Source of the DNA: Enterococcus villorum
GTDB taxonomy: Bacteria; Bacillota; Bacilli; Lactobacillales; Enterococcaceae
Direction of reading: 5' to 3'
Assembly (NCBI RefSeq): GCF_007990225.1
Contig: NZ_BJWF01000005.1
Location: forward strand, 42,086 to 106,085
DNA length: 64,000 nucleotides
Shown here: positions 35,983 to 44,453 of the stretch, in pieces
Position numbering within the stretch: the first letter of the stretch is position 1
Layout of the letters: the number at the start of each line of letters is the position of its first letter
The notes under the pieces: model-generated
The model's input: the letters and a program-made list of their open reading frames with translations, nothing else
The model's database searches: none
Told to the model about the DNA's origin: nothing
Translations under genes and position numbers: made by a program

Positions 35983-36225
35983 ATGGCAAAATATGTTTAT
36001 GCTAACTTATTAGGAAATTGGAAGTGTCTAAATGACGACGATAAATGTGTAATGGGTGAACATAGAGCCTCACCTAGTCAATGGTGGGAAGAAGGAGCAG
36101 AATTATATGCGCCTATTCATAGATCTGATACAGATACTCTCTATGATTTTCCGTACGTAAATATTCACTACAAGGGTGTAGACTATCGAGTTTCACCTTT
36201 GGATATACAAATCGTTAACAGATAA
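35983..36225 (+). CDS. Small aromatic-rich protein, opposite strand
   Basis: An 80-residue protein starting MAKYVYANLLGNWKCLND after an AAGGAG site; the frame opens 48 bp earlier without a site. Rich in Trp and Tyr (SQWWEEGAELYAPIHRS). No family recognised. It is 79 bp after the preceding + gene and probably shares its promoter. Confidence 0.52.
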   Translation: MAKYVYANLLGNWKCLNDDDKCVMGEHRASPSQWWEEGAELYAPIHRSDTDTLYDFPYVNIHYKGVDYRVSPLDIQIVNR

Positions 36226-36302
36226 ATATTTATTGATATCCTCCATAATGATTATTTGGTCGTTATTATGGAGGTATTTAATATAATCATCGGTTCCGGC
36301 AT

Positions 36303-36455
36303 AATCTGATCATCCTTCAAAAATAGATCAGAACATTTTTTTCTTAGCTTCTTATTGTTCGTATATGTTTTAAGCAACCATTGACTTGCCTCACTCTTGC
36401 TTTCTCCGGAAAAATAAATTTTCCCTGTTTGGATTCCTGCAAGTTAAATCATCAT
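36303..36455 (-). pseudogene. Degraded small phage ORF
   Basis: One minus-strand frame reads AGIQTGKIYFSGESKSEASQ, then WLLKTYTNNKKLRKKMF, which looks coding, but a TAA falls at codon three after the likely ATG and TGA/TAG codons follow. Probably a short gene broken by point mutations. No family assigned. Confidence 0.3.
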
Positions 36456-36462
36456 CTTCACC

Positions 36463-36651
36463 TCAAATCAAATTTTTTTCTGCTAGATGGAGCAAAAGCA
36501 ATCCGACATCAAGAATCTTTTGATCCATTATTTCAGCTACTTTACTCGGCTTAACTCCTTGAGAAAAGAGCAAGCGTGCTTGCTCTATCTCTTCGTGAGT
36601 CCAAATAAATTTGGTTTCCCCAAGGATAATTACTGGGTCCGTTGCTCTCAT
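36463..36651 (-). CDS. Small helix-turn-helix-like phage protein
   Basis: A 62-residue protein with a possible HTH (FIWTHEEIEQARLLFSQGVK, PSKVAEIMDQKI). It overlaps the upstream gene stop by 4 bp. Typical of small regulatory ORFs before late genes. Confidence 0.55.
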   Translation of the reverse strand: MRATDPVIILGETKFIWTHEEIEQARLLFSQGVKPSKVAEIMDQKILDVGLLLLHLAEKNLI

Positions 36652-37223
36652 TGTTCTTCTGGAAAAATGATGTCATCCTTATGTTTAGACCAGGTATCTG
36701 CATATGGAGCAAAGTATTGTCTAGCTAATTCGATTTGATCAATTAAAGCTATTTCTGATAACTCATGATCTGCAGCAATTTCATTCATACTATCGCCTTC
36801 ATCTAAACGGATAAGAACGTCTCGAATATTTACGGTGACATTTTCTGGTAGTTGTAATGTCGTTGCTGTTTTAATAAATTCATCAATCGTTTCTTTTGAA
36901 ACCAGGACTTTCACATTTTCAACTTCTTCTACACCATCGCCAACATCAAGTGAAGTCTGCTCTTCTTTGAGCATTTCGATTGTGCCATCTGAATTCACCA
37001 CGTATTCAATATTCGGTTTCTTCGTTTGCTTGTTTACTGGCACTGTGTATTCGATTGTTTCTGGTTGAATTACTACAGTCACTGTTGATCCAAGAAACTC
37101 AGTTAGATTTTCAGTGCTACCTCTCAATGATCCGTTGCTAACAACTAGTAATACTTCTGTGTTCCCATTTGATTTTGATGTTACTTTCTTTAATTCTGGT
37201 CTGAAATTCACTTGTTTTGTCAT
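36648..37223 (-). CDS. Phage protein of unknown function
   Basis: A 191-residue acidic protein with a good GGAGGG site. The N-terminal beta-rich part (KVTSKSNGNTEVLLVVSNGS) recurs in unnamed Firmicutes phage proteins of the replication region. The C-terminal helical part (AADHELSEIALIDQIELARQ) may be HTH-like. Function unknown. Confidence 0.6.
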   Translation of the reverse strand: MTKQVNFRPELKKVTSKSNGNTEVLLVVSNGSLRGSTENLTEFLGSTVTVVIQPETIEYTVPVNKQTKKPNIEYVVNSDGTIEMLKEEQTSLDVGDGVEEVENVKVLVSKETIDEFIKTATTLQLPENVTVNIRDVLIRLDEGDSMNEIAADHELSEIALIDQIELARQYFAPYADTWSKHKDDIIFPEEQ

Positions 37224-37245
37224 TTATATTTTCCCTCCGAAATGT

Positions 37246-37353
37246 TTAGTCATTTTGGCAATCTTCGCAATAGCGTGGATATCCAGGAGCTTCACCATCA
37301 ATAAAACAGCCACAACCTTCACACACCAAACCTTCTAAAATATCCTCAACCAT
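37246..37353 (-). CDS. 35-residue zinc-ribbon peptide
   Basis: Contains CEGCGC and CEDC, a two-knuckle zinc ribbon in 35 residues. Its ATG overlaps the TGA of the DUF1064 gene. Small zinc ribbons like this are common in phage replication regions. Function unknown. Confidence 0.6.
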   Translation of the reverse strand: MVEDILEGLVCEGCGCFIDGEAPGYPRYCEDCQND

Positions 37354-37808
37354 CAATTTTCCTCCATCAATTTCTTTTTTCTTCGCTCTGCTTGTCTCTT
37401 TCGCTGCTGTCTTGCTGATTCAAAGCAGTCCATTTCAATGAACTTATTGATTTTCGATTCGAACTTAGCGAATGTCACTGGAAAGCCATATCGATGAGCA
37501 AACATCTTCATTTTCAGCATAGAGATTGCATCTTGATAACCTTTGACATCAATCACTTTTTTCACTTGGCCATTCTCATAAATCACAAAATCAGCTCGAT
37601 AATAAATCGGTGCAATCTTACGATCGTTACATAGATAACCTTCTTGCAATAAAACATTCTCTTGCATTGCGCAATATGTTTCAGATAAAGGCATAAAACT
37701 TATACCATTTCGTTTTAGCTTCATGTAGTATCTAGCCTCTGCCTTTGAATCAAACATAATGCCGTCTACTTCATGTTTTTTATTTCCGTATTTACTTTTT
37801 GTCACCAT
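37353..37808 (-). CDS. DUF1064 protein, putative Holliday-junction resolvase-like nuclease
   Basis: About 151 residues beginning MVTKSKYGNKKHEVDGIMFD (ATG 37808; an ATG six bases earlier is also possible). The DSKAEARYYMKL segment, the RADFVIYENGQVKKVIDVKG block (PD-(D/E)xK-like core D...DxK) and a basic C terminus are the DUF1064 pattern, often in the slot used by RusA-type resolvases. Probable role is processing of branched phage DNA. Confidence 0.8.
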   Translation of the reverse strand: MVTKSKYGNKKHEVDGIMFDSKAEARYYMKLKRNGISFMPLSETYCAMQENVLLQEGYLCNDRKIAPIYYRADFVIYENGQVKKVIDVKGYQDAISMLKMKMFAHRYGFPVTFAKFESKINKFIEMDCFESARQQRKRQAERRKKKLMEEN

Positions 37809-37953
37809 CTGCATACTTCCTTTTTAATTCTTTTAATCGCCCATCATGCTTTCGCCCATTTCTATTTCATACTGGGCAAGGTTCGCAAGTTGACCAACCA
37901 AGCGACGTCTTATACCAAATGACAGTTTCATCATTACACCTTAAACAAATCAT
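37792..37953 (-). pseudogene. Small zinc-ribbon gene with TGA at a cysteine position
   Basis: Starts MICLRCNDETVIWYK, reaches STCEPCPV, then TGA at 37867-37869, then stays open in frame for 24 codons (NRNGRKHDGRLKELKRKYAD) to TAA at 37792. The ribbon pattern CxxC...CxxCPxC predicts Cys at the TGA (TGC/TGT to TGA). As written it makes a 28-residue peptide. It overlaps the DUF1064 start. Confidence 0.5.
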
Positions 37954-38171
37954 TTTGCACCTCTCATCCATGCTTGATTACCCTTTGGAGTGCATTTCTC
38001 TTTCTTTGCTGGCTTAGTTTTAATTTTTGCAAATCGTCGGTCAGGCTTAAACGTTTTGAATATTTCACCACCACACGTATTTGCAACTAATTCTGCTGCT
38101 TCATAGCTCTCATAATGATGTGCTTGTTCAGAGGAAATGACGCCTTTTCCGTTTTTGTCTAAATAACACAT
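37950..38171 (-). CDS. Small basic phage protein
   Basis: A 73-residue protein (MCYLDKNGKGVISSEQAHHY, then Lys-rich KIKTKPAKKEKCTPKGNQAW). Weak ribosome site. It lies directly after the DnaC-like gene. No family recognised. Confidence 0.5.
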   Translation of the reverse strand: MCYLDKNGKGVISSEQAHHYESYEAAELVANTCGGEIFKTFKPDRRFAKIKTKPAKKEKCTPKGNQAWMRGAK

Positions 38172-38179
38172 TTTCTTAA

Positions 38180-39043
38180 TTACAAAGGTAAAACTGGATT
38201 CCTCCTTTTATCTGTCGTTAATTTGAATACAGCAATGTTCCCTTTTGTTCCATTCATGACACGAGAGAACACTCGCTCGCCGTACGCGTGTTTTAATTGC
38301 TTTGATGATAAATTAGTCGTGAATATCGTAGCTTTGCTTAAACGGGCTTCTGTGAGCGATGTGAGAACATCAACATCATATGGTGTTGCTTGATTGTTTT
38401 CTTCCATTCGACCTAGCTCCGCACCTAAATCATCAATCACCACAAAATCTGTCTTTTTTATTTCAGCCATCAACGATCCTGTCACAGCTTTTCTTGCTTC
38501 TGGATCATTCATCGCGAACTTCAATTGCTCTAATAATTCTCGATAGCTTATAAATGAACAGGCAATTTTATAATTAGATGCCATCATCACTTCTTTGATC
38601 ACTGCAGCACCTAGATGAGTTTTTCCGGCTCCTGTTCTACCAGTAATAACCGCGTGAATCGTGCTACCACTTACGATTTTTTTAGCCCATTCTTGAGCCA
38701 TTCCTTTTATTTGTGCTGTTTCCTGATCAACTACTTTGTATCCATCAAAATCGAAGGTCCATATGGCATCGTCCGTAATCATTGAACTGTTAATCATTCG
38801 ATTGAGGGCATCCCTTTTCATTGCTTCATTCGCTTTTTTGATAGCTTCTTTTTGATTTTTCGTTACCATTTCTCGATATCCGCAACTCTTATTGATACAT
38901 GTAGGACCGCATCGATCCGTACCATCTTTGTTTTTTGATTTCCACATGTACAATGGATCCCCGCATTTTGGGCAAGGATGATCAACAATCCTCAAACCGC
39001 CATAAGGTGCAGCCATTGCACTTAGTTTTTTATCCATTACCAA
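38180..39043 (-). CDS. DnaC-like helicase loader ATPase
   Basis: A 287-residue AAA+ protein. N-terminal zinc finger (CPKCGDPLYMW...CGPTCINKSCGY, residues about 24-60), Walker A ITGRTGAGKTHLG near residue 134, Walker B FVVIDDLGAE near 200, and the sensor region LSKATIFTTNLSS. It loads the replicative helicase at the phage origin with the DnaD-like partner encoded just before it (overlap 7 bp). Confidence 0.9.
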   Translation of the reverse strand: MVMDKKLSAMAAPYGGLRIVDHPCPKCGDPLYMWKSKNKDGTDRCGPTCINKSCGYREMVTKNQKEAIKKANEAMKRDALNRMINSSMITDDAIWTFDFDGYKVVDQETAQIKGMAQEWAKKIVSGSTIHAVITGRTGAGKTHLGAAVIKEVMMASNYKIACSFISYRELLEQLKFAMNDPEARKAVTGSLMAEIKKTDFVVIDDLGAELGRMEENNQATPYDVDVLTSLTEARLSKATIFTTNLSSKQLKHAYGERVFSRVMNGTKGNIAVFKLTTDKRRNPVLPL

Positions 39044-39813
39044 TCCTCACCTGTTTCTGGTAACTCATCATTAGAAATATTTTGTTGCTTTCTTTTATTT
39101 TTTTGGATAGCCATCTTATCGAAATGCTTTCTTAAGCTAGTTGGTGATAAAATCACGCCAGACCAGAAATCATTACTAGTGGCCCACACAATCATGTCTT
39201 GAACTTCTCTACCAGTTCGTTTGTCAGATTCAATTGTTAAACGAATCATATTCGCCCATTTATCCAAATCAGGTTCTTTGATGTTTTGATTTTTTCGAAT
39301 TAGTTTTAATAAAAGAATGGCCAATTTTTTATTTGGATCATCATCTGCGTACACGCGTTTTTTGCGTGTTGCGACATAATTATTATTCTTTTCATTCTTC
39401 TCATTCTTTTCATTCTTGTTTATGTTCAGTTCGTTGTCCTTTTGATGTTCAGCTCGTTGTTCAGTCTGTTGTTTTTTTTCTTCTGAAAATCCTTGATAAA
39501 TGGCGTAGTTATTGACTTTATACGTTGTTCCATTTTTCCTGCTTTTTTCAATGCTTATCATGTCATCTTCAACAAGTAGACTTAAAAATTTTCTGACAGT
39601 ATTTCTACTTACTCCCCAACGTTCAGCCAATTTTTGTTCTGAAGTAATTCTTTCCCCAACATCAACTTTTTTAAATGAACCATTAAAAATAATTTTCTTT
39701 TCTTTGTGGTTAGCCATTAGAATTAAATCAAGCCACCACTTTAGATATTGCGGATTATCCCATATCCAATTTTCAGTTATAGAACGGTGAAGCTTGACCC
39801 ATCCTTCAGCCAT
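39037..39813 (-). CDS. Replisome organiser, DnaD-like with N-terminal winged helix
   Basis: A 258-residue protein. Residues 1-110 are a winged helix (WVKLHRSITENWIWDNPQYL; RWGVSRNTVRKFLSLLVEDD) that binds origin DNA. A tandem low-complexity linker KNEKNEKNEKNNN lies near 135. The C-terminal helical part (EVQDMIVWATSNDFWSGVIL) is DnaD-like. The phage origin is often inside such genes; the repeat-rich linker DNA at 39390-39420 is a candidate. Confidence 0.85.
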   Translation of the reverse strand: MAEGWVKLHRSITENWIWDNPQYLKWWLDLILMANHKEKKIIFNGSFKKVDVGERITSEQKLAERWGVSRNTVRKFLSLLVEDDMISIEKSRKNGTTYKVNNYAIYQGFSEEKKQQTEQRAEHQKDNELNINKNEKNEKNEKNNNYVATRKKRVYADDDPNKKLAILLLKLIRKNQNIKEPDLDKWANMIRLTIESDKRTGREVQDMIVWATSNDFWSGVILSPTSLRKHFDKMAIQKNKRKQQNISNDELPETGEDW

Positions 39814-39828
39814 ATAATCACCACCGTT

Positions 39829-40647
39829 CTATAAATCGTCCATGCCAGTGAATCCAGTTATTGGAAGATTACCCCTACAGTACTCGCATAAACCGCAATG
39901 GTTCGGCTTCTCTTCACCATTCTTCACTCTGACAATTCGCTCAATTTTTTCTTTTAATAAGACAAGTTCGTAATTCATTTTGTCTTGTTCAATTGTTATA
40001 AGTCTTGCTTCACTTGGTGTTTGTTTAGAAACTGCTGCAATAATCGGTGTGAACGTCTTTCCGTATTGCTGTAAAAGTAACTCCTGATATATAGCCATTT
40101 GAAGTACATATCCAAAATTGACTAGGAATGTTTCTCTTGATCCATAATCTTCATTCCATTTACGTTCATGCATGTCTTTCGTTGTTTTGATATCAACAAA
40201 GTATTCTTCTTCTAAATTCAAGCAGTCAATTTTGCCTTTCCACTGAGTTCCAAATAATTCACCAGTTACAATCGTTTCTTTCTCACCTTGATAAATGTTC
40301 ATGAAAGCTTCTTCTTGTTTTAATCGATCAATCATCTGTTCAGCAATCTGGAAATCTTTCAATAATCCATACGGCTTGCGACTAGAAAACATTTTGGATT
40401 TATTTTCTTCTTTGAACGCTTCGTGTATCTCTTTCGATTCAAAATACGAATGTACATAATTCCCGACTAAAAGAGCTTTAGGATTAGATATCGGTTGCCA
40501 ATCCCCTTTGAGTTTGGCCAAGGCGGCCGCTTCACATTTTAAAAAGGACTTATATTGTGACGTTGACATGTACTGCCAGTCAGCTTCATTTGAGTAATAA
40601 TTCTCATCAGAAAGGGTACTCATCGTCTTCGAATTCTGAGACATCAT
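39829..40647 (-). CDS. PD-(D/E)xK exonuclease-like protein (YqaJ/DUF3799 type)
   Basis: About 272 residues. STSQYKSFLKCEAAALAKLK, then GELFGTQWKGKIDCLNLEEE and YFVDIKTTKDMHER form the nuclease core (D...DIKT). Late Cys residues (CGLCEYCRG) suggest an iron-sulfur or zinc cluster. It follows recT, so the two form an exonuclease and annealing pair. The start is ATG 40647 or upstream; it overlaps recT by about 40 bp. Confidence 0.84.
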   Translation of the reverse strand: MMSQNSKTMSTLSDENYYSNEADWQYMSTSQYKSFLKCEAAALAKLKGDWQPISNPKALLVGNYVHSYFESKEIHEAFKEENKSKMFSSRKPYGLLKDFQIAEQMIDRLKQEEAFMNIYQGEKETIVTGELFGTQWKGKIDCLNLEEEYFVDIKTTKDMHERKWNEDYGSRETFLVNFGYVLQMAIYQELLLQQYGKTFTPIIAAVSKQTPSEARLITIEQDKMNYELVLLKEKIERIVRVKNGEEKPNHCGLCEYCRGNLPITGFTGMDDL

Positions 40648-41629
40648 CTGCACCTTCCTCACGTCCGAAATCTGGAATATCTAATAATTCTTCTTGAATC
40701 GGTTCGTTCAATGTTTCTTTTTCAATCGGATGAGCTTGTTCAACTTCTGGATGTCCTGACATATCCGCAATACGAGTATTTTCTTCTTGAATATCGTTAG
40801 GAATCACAATCTCTTCTGCTTCTTTTTGAATTGGTTCGACAGTTTTATTTGAAAAAAGTTTTTCTTCAAGTGTGGCCACTTTTTCTGTTTGTGGCGTTAC
40901 ATCTTTCCGATCATTATCAAATTCATTTTCTAATGTATCTTTTGCGGCTTGAACCAACAAATCGTTGTCATTGCTTGTGTTGATTAATGCTTTAGCTGCA
41001 CGATTAATCACTGTTCGTTTAGCCATTTCTTCTGGAAATTCCTTTTGCGGTCCAGAACCCTTCATCTTTGACTTCGCCCAACTTTGATCAATTTGTTTTT
41101 TCGTCATGACTGTTGTGGTCTCTTTACCATTTGCTAACTTGATAACTACATAAGCAGCAATGATTTCATTGTCTAAATTCTCGAATTTTGTTTCATGCTT
41201 TTTGACAACCATGTTTGGTCCATCCATTGCAACTTCAAACTCATCATCTTGTCGAACGACTACAGGCGTAATATCTGCCCCTCCAGTTACACGATCAAGG
41301 ACTGCCATTGTTCCAAAATATGAACGCATTAGCTGAACCTTGTTTCCGTACTTGATGAAGTAACACTGTTTCTTCGCTGGTGATAGTCCTTGAATAACCA
41401 TGTCTAAGAGTGCATTAGAAATAGAGGTTTTCATTTCTTGATTATTTGCGGCCATCTGTAGCAAATTTCCACCTGTATTGTTAGTAAGCTCGAAAAAAGC
41501 ACTCTTTAATGCATTTTGTGGACTGTATCCTGGAGGCATCTCTAAACCCTGTTCTTGTAACCGTCCAAGATTACTGATCACCTGCTCGTCTAATGAACGT
41601 TGTGTTGTTTGTGTTAAATCGTTTGCCAT
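40607..41629 (-). CDS. recT: RecT-family single-strand annealing protein
   Basis: A 340-residue recombinase. The RecT core is at residues 30-220: GYSPQNALKSAFFELTNNTG, VIQGLSPAKKQCYFIKYGNK, VQLMRSYFGTMAVLDRVTGG, and the late EFPEEMAKRTVINRAAKALI. The C-terminal 100 residues are acidic and disordered, ending EDDEYPF, like an SSB-type tail. The AGGAGG ribosome site is strong. Confidence 0.93.
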   Translation of the reverse strand: MANDLTQTTQRSLDEQVISNLGRLQEQGLEMPPGYSPQNALKSAFFELTNNTGGNLLQMAANNQEMKTSISNALLDMVIQGLSPAKKQCYFIKYGNKVQLMRSYFGTMAVLDRVTGGADITPVVVRQDDEFEVAMDGPNMVVKKHETKFENLDNEIIAAYVVIKLANGKETTTVMTKKQIDQSWAKSKMKGSGPQKEFPEEMAKRTVINRAAKALINTSNDNDLLVQAAKDTLENEFDNDRKDVTPQTEKVATLEEKLFSNKTVEPIQKEAEEIVIPNDIQEENTRIADMSGHPEVEQAHPIEKETLNEPIQEELLDIPDFGREEGADDVSEFEDDEYPF

Positions 41630-41630
41630 A

Positions 41631-41825
41631 TTAAATTCCTCCTAGTTCAATCTTTGGAAAATATTGTTGTACATATTCCAAAATATCCTCTTCTTGTACA
41701 TATCCATCTTCGGTTAAATAGCAAGAGTCACCTGGATATAACGGATTTCCTTGCCAATCAACTCCGACAGGACTAGCTTCATTTGGCGGTTGCTGTCTAG
41801 CACCTAATGAATCAAACTCCTTCAT
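41631..41825 (-). CDS. Small phage protein upstream of recT
   Basis: A 64-residue acidic protein (MKEFDSLGARQQPPNEASPV onward, DILEYVQQYFPKIELG). Its ATG overlaps the stop of the gene before it. No family recognised. Confidence 0.6.
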   Translation of the reverse strand: MKEFDSLGARQQPPNEASPVGVDWQGNPLYPGDSCYLTEDGYVQEEDILEYVQQYFPKIELGGI

Positions 41826-41980
41826 TTTTCAGTCACTTCCTTTAGTGTAGAATTGAATAAGTAAGTCAAAACTAAAGTAATGAAGTAAATCCAACCATAA
41901 CGAATGTTAATTGTGGCAAAGCACATACCCACACCAACGAGGTCATATGCTCCTTTCACATTAATTCGTGTTTTTTTCAT
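41822..41980 (-). CDS. 52-residue membrane-like phage protein
   Basis: MKKTRINVKGAYDLVGVGMC, then FATINIRYGWIYFITLVLTY: probably one or two membrane helices. ATGA overlaps on both sides join it into the early operon. Confidence 0.6.
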   Translation of the reverse strand: MKKTRINVKGAYDLVGVGMCFATINIRYGWIYFITLVLTYLFNSTLKEVTEK

Positions 41981-42270
41981 TCAGATTCCTCCAGCAATTC
42001 AGATTCTTCCATTAAATGGAACACCATTTCTTTCTGATACTTAAGGACAGTTCGTCTAAAAGTTTGGCACTCTGCACAATTGCAATTGCTTCGAAATGAT
42101 TTCTTAATTATATTTCCTTGTTCTAAAATGCCAATTGCGTAAAGATTAGCTGGTCCAGCGATTTTAATAGCCACACATTCATCATCTGTCACTGCTAGTG
42201 AAAGGCCTAAGCTTTCTTTTTCGCATTCATTAGCTAACTCTTCAATAAGATTTTTAATTTTTTCGTTCAT
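41977..42270 (-). CDS. Small early phage protein with CxC-x2-C motif
   Basis: A 97-residue protein starting MNEKIKNLIEELANECEKES after an AAGGAG site. It has CNCAEC near residue 73, a possible metal site. The frame extends upstream but there is no site there. Function unknown. Confidence 0.6.
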   Translation of the reverse strand: MNEKIKNLIEELANECEKESLGLSLAVTDDECVAIKIAGPANLYAIGILEQGNIIKKSFRSNCNCAECQTFRRTVLKYQKEMVFHLMEESELLEESE

Positions 42271-42310
42271 GTGATAAAATCTCCTTGTGATTTTTATTTT
42301 TTTGACACGA

Positions 42311-42487
42311 TTATGCTTGCCGGCGGTCGTGTCTTTTTTTTGTTCTATACTCAGCTTCATCAAGACCTATGAAGATCCAAACCATGTAAACAATCGTACC
42401 GATTAATGCTTGTCTGCTTCCCCAAAGACCTAAAGCGTAGATCATTAGTGGTGCGCTAAATACTAATGCTCGATTAAACTTGCCCAT
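42311..42487 (-). CDS. 58-residue membrane protein in the early operon
   Basis: MGKFNRALVFSAPLMIYALG, then GTIVYMVWIFIGLDEAEYRT: two hydrophobic helices and a basic tail. No family recognised. Confidence 0.55.
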   Translation of the reverse strand: MGKFNRALVFSAPLMIYALGLWGSRQALIGTIVYMVWIFIGLDEAEYRTKKRHDRRQA

Positions 42488-42514
42488 GTCTTTCCCCCTC
42501 TTTGCTGTTATTAT

Positions 42515-42532
42515 GTCCGAACACTTACCCGA
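42515..42532 (+). repeat. Dispersed prophage motif, copy 2
   Basis: The 18 bp gtccgaacacttacccga is identical to 47179-47196 and matches the inverse copy at 11335. It lies 5 bp beyond the stop of the excisionase-like gene. Confidence 0.75.
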
Positions 42533-42536
42533 TATT

Positions 42537-42797
42537 TTATTGTGCTAGAACCCATGCTCTACATTTTTCTTTGTCGTAAAATTTTTGATCGCCTATACGC
42601 CCGAATGGAAGTCCTTTATCTTCCCACTTACGAATAGTTGCAGTTGATACTCCGAAGTATTTCGCTATCTCTATTTGCTTTAATACACGTTTATCAACTG
42701 AGGCATCTCTTCTTGCTTTTGCAATTTCATCAGTTATGATTTCATGAATGTAGCTACGAAGTGCTGCCTCATTTTCAGGCGTTAAGATTACTTCCAT
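42537..42797 (-). CDS. MerR-type HTH protein, excisionase-like
   Basis: An 86-residue protein with a clear winged HTH (QIEIAKYFGVSTATIRKWED, KGLPFGRIGDQKFYDKEKCR). This is the pattern of phage excisionases and small MerR-like regulators. Start MEVILTPENEA follows GGAGG. Whether it acts as Xis or as a regulator cannot be told. Confidence 0.75.
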   Translation of the reverse strand: MEVILTPENEAALRSYIHEIITDEIAKARRDASVDKRVLKQIEIAKYFGVSTATIRKWEDKGLPFGRIGDQKFYDKEKCRAWVLAQ

Positions 42798-42820
42798 AAT
42801 CCTGAACCTCCTATCAAATT

Positions 42821-43570
42821 TTATTTTTCTTTCCAAACTCCATACTTAATAGCGAAATCCTTGACTACAGATAAATAAATTTCTTTTAACCTTTTATCAC
42901 TTTCGATTACATCTAACTTATTTGTCTTATCTCGCTTGGATTTTGAAATACCTTCGCCAGCCATACGGTTACGTAAATTGGTTAATCTAGTTTTGAGAGA
43001 GGAACCAGCTCTACGATCAACTTCTTCATATATCGCTGTTTGAATTTCTTGATAAGCACCGTATCCGCCTTGAGTTTCCGCCATTTTATTTACGAGTTTT
43101 CGACATTCTCTACGCCAGTCAGTTGTATTCAACGCCACAATTTCAGTAATATTGTCCATTTGTGTTGCTAAACGTTTTGTCTCTAATTCTTGTTTAGCTA
43201 CTGCATTAAATATTCCTTGGAACATTTGAAGTTCTGGACTTAGCTTTGAAGTATCAAGTAATTGTTGTTTATATTCTTTTTCTACTTGAATAAAATATTG
43301 ACGCGCTTGTTTTCCTTTTTCTGTTCGTTGGAGCATTGAGATTTCTTTTGCCATATCTAACTTTAAAAAATGGTTTTTCTGAGGTCTTCCACCTTTTACT
43401 GATTTTTCAGTAAAACTTATAAAATCAACGTTTTCATAGAATCCATACTCTCTCATTCTCGGAAACCAATCATTATACCGCTCTTTTACTTCTAAAAATT
43501 CATGTAACTCTCTACCACTTACTAACTGCTCATTTTCCTCATTTGTTGTTACTTTGATTAGTTCTTTCAT
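42821..43570 (-). CDS. AntA/AntB-type antirepressor with ORF6C-like C terminus
   Basis: A 249-residue protein. The N-terminal AntA/AntB domain (LVSGRELHEFLEVKERYNDW, FYENVDFISFTEKSVKGGRP, LKLDMAKEISMLQRTEKGKQ) is typical. The C-terminal half (DWRRECRKLVNKMAETQGGY) matches ORF6C. Strong GGAGG site. It probably opposes the CI-like repressor during induction. Confidence 0.9.
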   Translation of the reverse strand: MKELIKVTTNEENEQLVSGRELHEFLEVKERYNDWFPRMREYGFYENVDFISFTEKSVKGGRPQKNHFLKLDMAKEISMLQRTEKGKQARQYFIQVEKEYKQQLLDTSKLSPELQMFQGIFNAVAKQELETKRLATQMDNITEIVALNTTDWRRECRKLVNKMAETQGGYGAYQEIQTAIYEEVDRRAGSSLKTRLTNLRNRMAGEGISKSKRDKTNKLDVIESDKRLKEIYLSVVKDFAIKYGVWKEK

Positions 43571-43632
43571 TCGTTTTCCTCCCCAGCTGATTTTTATTTG
43601 CTATAATTCTCATTAGAAAGCGAGGTGTTTTG

Positions 43633-43764
43633 ATGTTTAGCGAAGAAAAAATTTCTAAAGTTTTTGAGCATTATGGAATAGATACTACTAACCAAGATAT
43701 GGAAAAATTAGTGCTTGCATTAGCTGATTTATTCCAAGAGCTTGAAGAACAATTAAAAAATTGA
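43633..43764 (+). CDS. 43-residue acidic ORF, opposite strand
   Basis: MFSEEKISKVFEHYGIDTTN, then LVLALADLFQELEEQLKN: a small helical acidic protein with a GCGAGGTG ribosome site on the + strand. It overlaps the end of the leftward 43753 gene by 12 bp. Function unknown. Confidence 0.45.
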   Translation: MFSEEKISKVFEHYGIDTTNQDMEKLVLALADLFQELEEQLKN

Positions 43765-44025
43765 TGTTTTATGTAAAGCTTCAAATCCAATGTGGGGCTT
43801 CACTATTTTTACTTCGCTATGTTCGATCAAAAACTTAACTTTGCTGAAAATATATCTGTAGGTTTCGTTGAATGCCGGTTCTCCGACATACTTAGTTAAC
43901 TTCTCTTTGACTCTTTCCCTTAAATTGTTGACAGAAATGTTCTCTTCAATGCATTCTGAATAAATCTGTTTAGCTACTTCGTCAGATAATTCGTTTATCT
44001 TTGAAACTTGATCGATAATACTCAT
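43753..44025 (-). CDS. Early phage protein of unknown function
   Basis: A 90-residue helical protein (MSIIDQVSKINELSDEVAKQ onward) directly after the Cro-like gene with a good GAGGAG site. No family recognised. Confidence 0.6.
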   Translation of the reverse strand: MSIIDQVSKINELSDEVAKQIYSECIEENISVNNLRERVKEKLTKYVGEPAFNETYRYIFSKVKFLIEHSEVKIVKPHIGFEALHKTSIF

Positions 44026-44043
44026 ATTTTTTTACTCCTCTCT

Positions 44044-44247
44044 TTACAGTTCATACATAGTAATGATCGAATCGATAATTATATTAGCTTCTGCAGAAGT
44101 CTTTTTACCGCTTAAGATTAAAGATAAGTAACTTTTACTAATTCCAAATCTTTCAGCAAGCATTTTGTATGTTAGAAACTTAGATCCTTCTACATACTTT
44201 TTAATTTTTTCTCTGTCTTGTTTAGTAATTTCTGCAATATCAGTCAT
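44044..44247 (-). CDS. Cro-like HTH regulator
   Basis: A 67-residue protein with HTH KMLAERFGISKSYLSLILSG at about residues 29-48, small enough to be a single DNA-binding domain. First gene of the leftward lytic operon, divergent from the repressor. Excellent AAGGAGG site. It should repress the lysogenic promoter. Confidence 0.8.
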   Translation of the reverse strand: MTDIAEITKQDREKIKKYVEGSKFLTYKMLAERFGISKSYLSLILSGKKTSAEANIIIDSIITMYEL

Positions 44248-44305
44248 TACCGCGCCTCCTTTCTTTTACTTGTAAACAAATCTAACAACTATTTTATAAA
44301 CTATA

Positions 44306-44334
44306 TTGACATCATTAGATTATTAATCTATACT
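44306..44334 (+). promoter_or_regulatory. Rightward promoter of the repressor, with operator
   Basis: TTGACA (44306-44311), 17 bp, TATACT (44329-44334). The 15-bp palindrome tagattattaatcta (44316-44330) covers the spacer and the start of the -10, so its binder would block this promoter. The predicted start near 44341 leaves about 200 nt of leader before the repressor ATG. Confidence 0.68.
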
Positions 44335-44453
44335 AAATCCATAGTTAAATAAGACATTAAAACGTTGATTTAAAAGCTTTCTTGGCGGTTGGCATTTATT
44401 AATCAATAGTGTTTTTGTTGTCTTTTTAGTTGTTAAACTTGTTTACAAGACAT

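Noticed and set aside
39390..39425. Short tandem repeats as a CRISPR array or origin iterons
   Set aside because: They encode the KNEKNEKNEKNNN linker of the DnaD-like protein, with units too short and no spacers. An origin role stays possible but unsupported.
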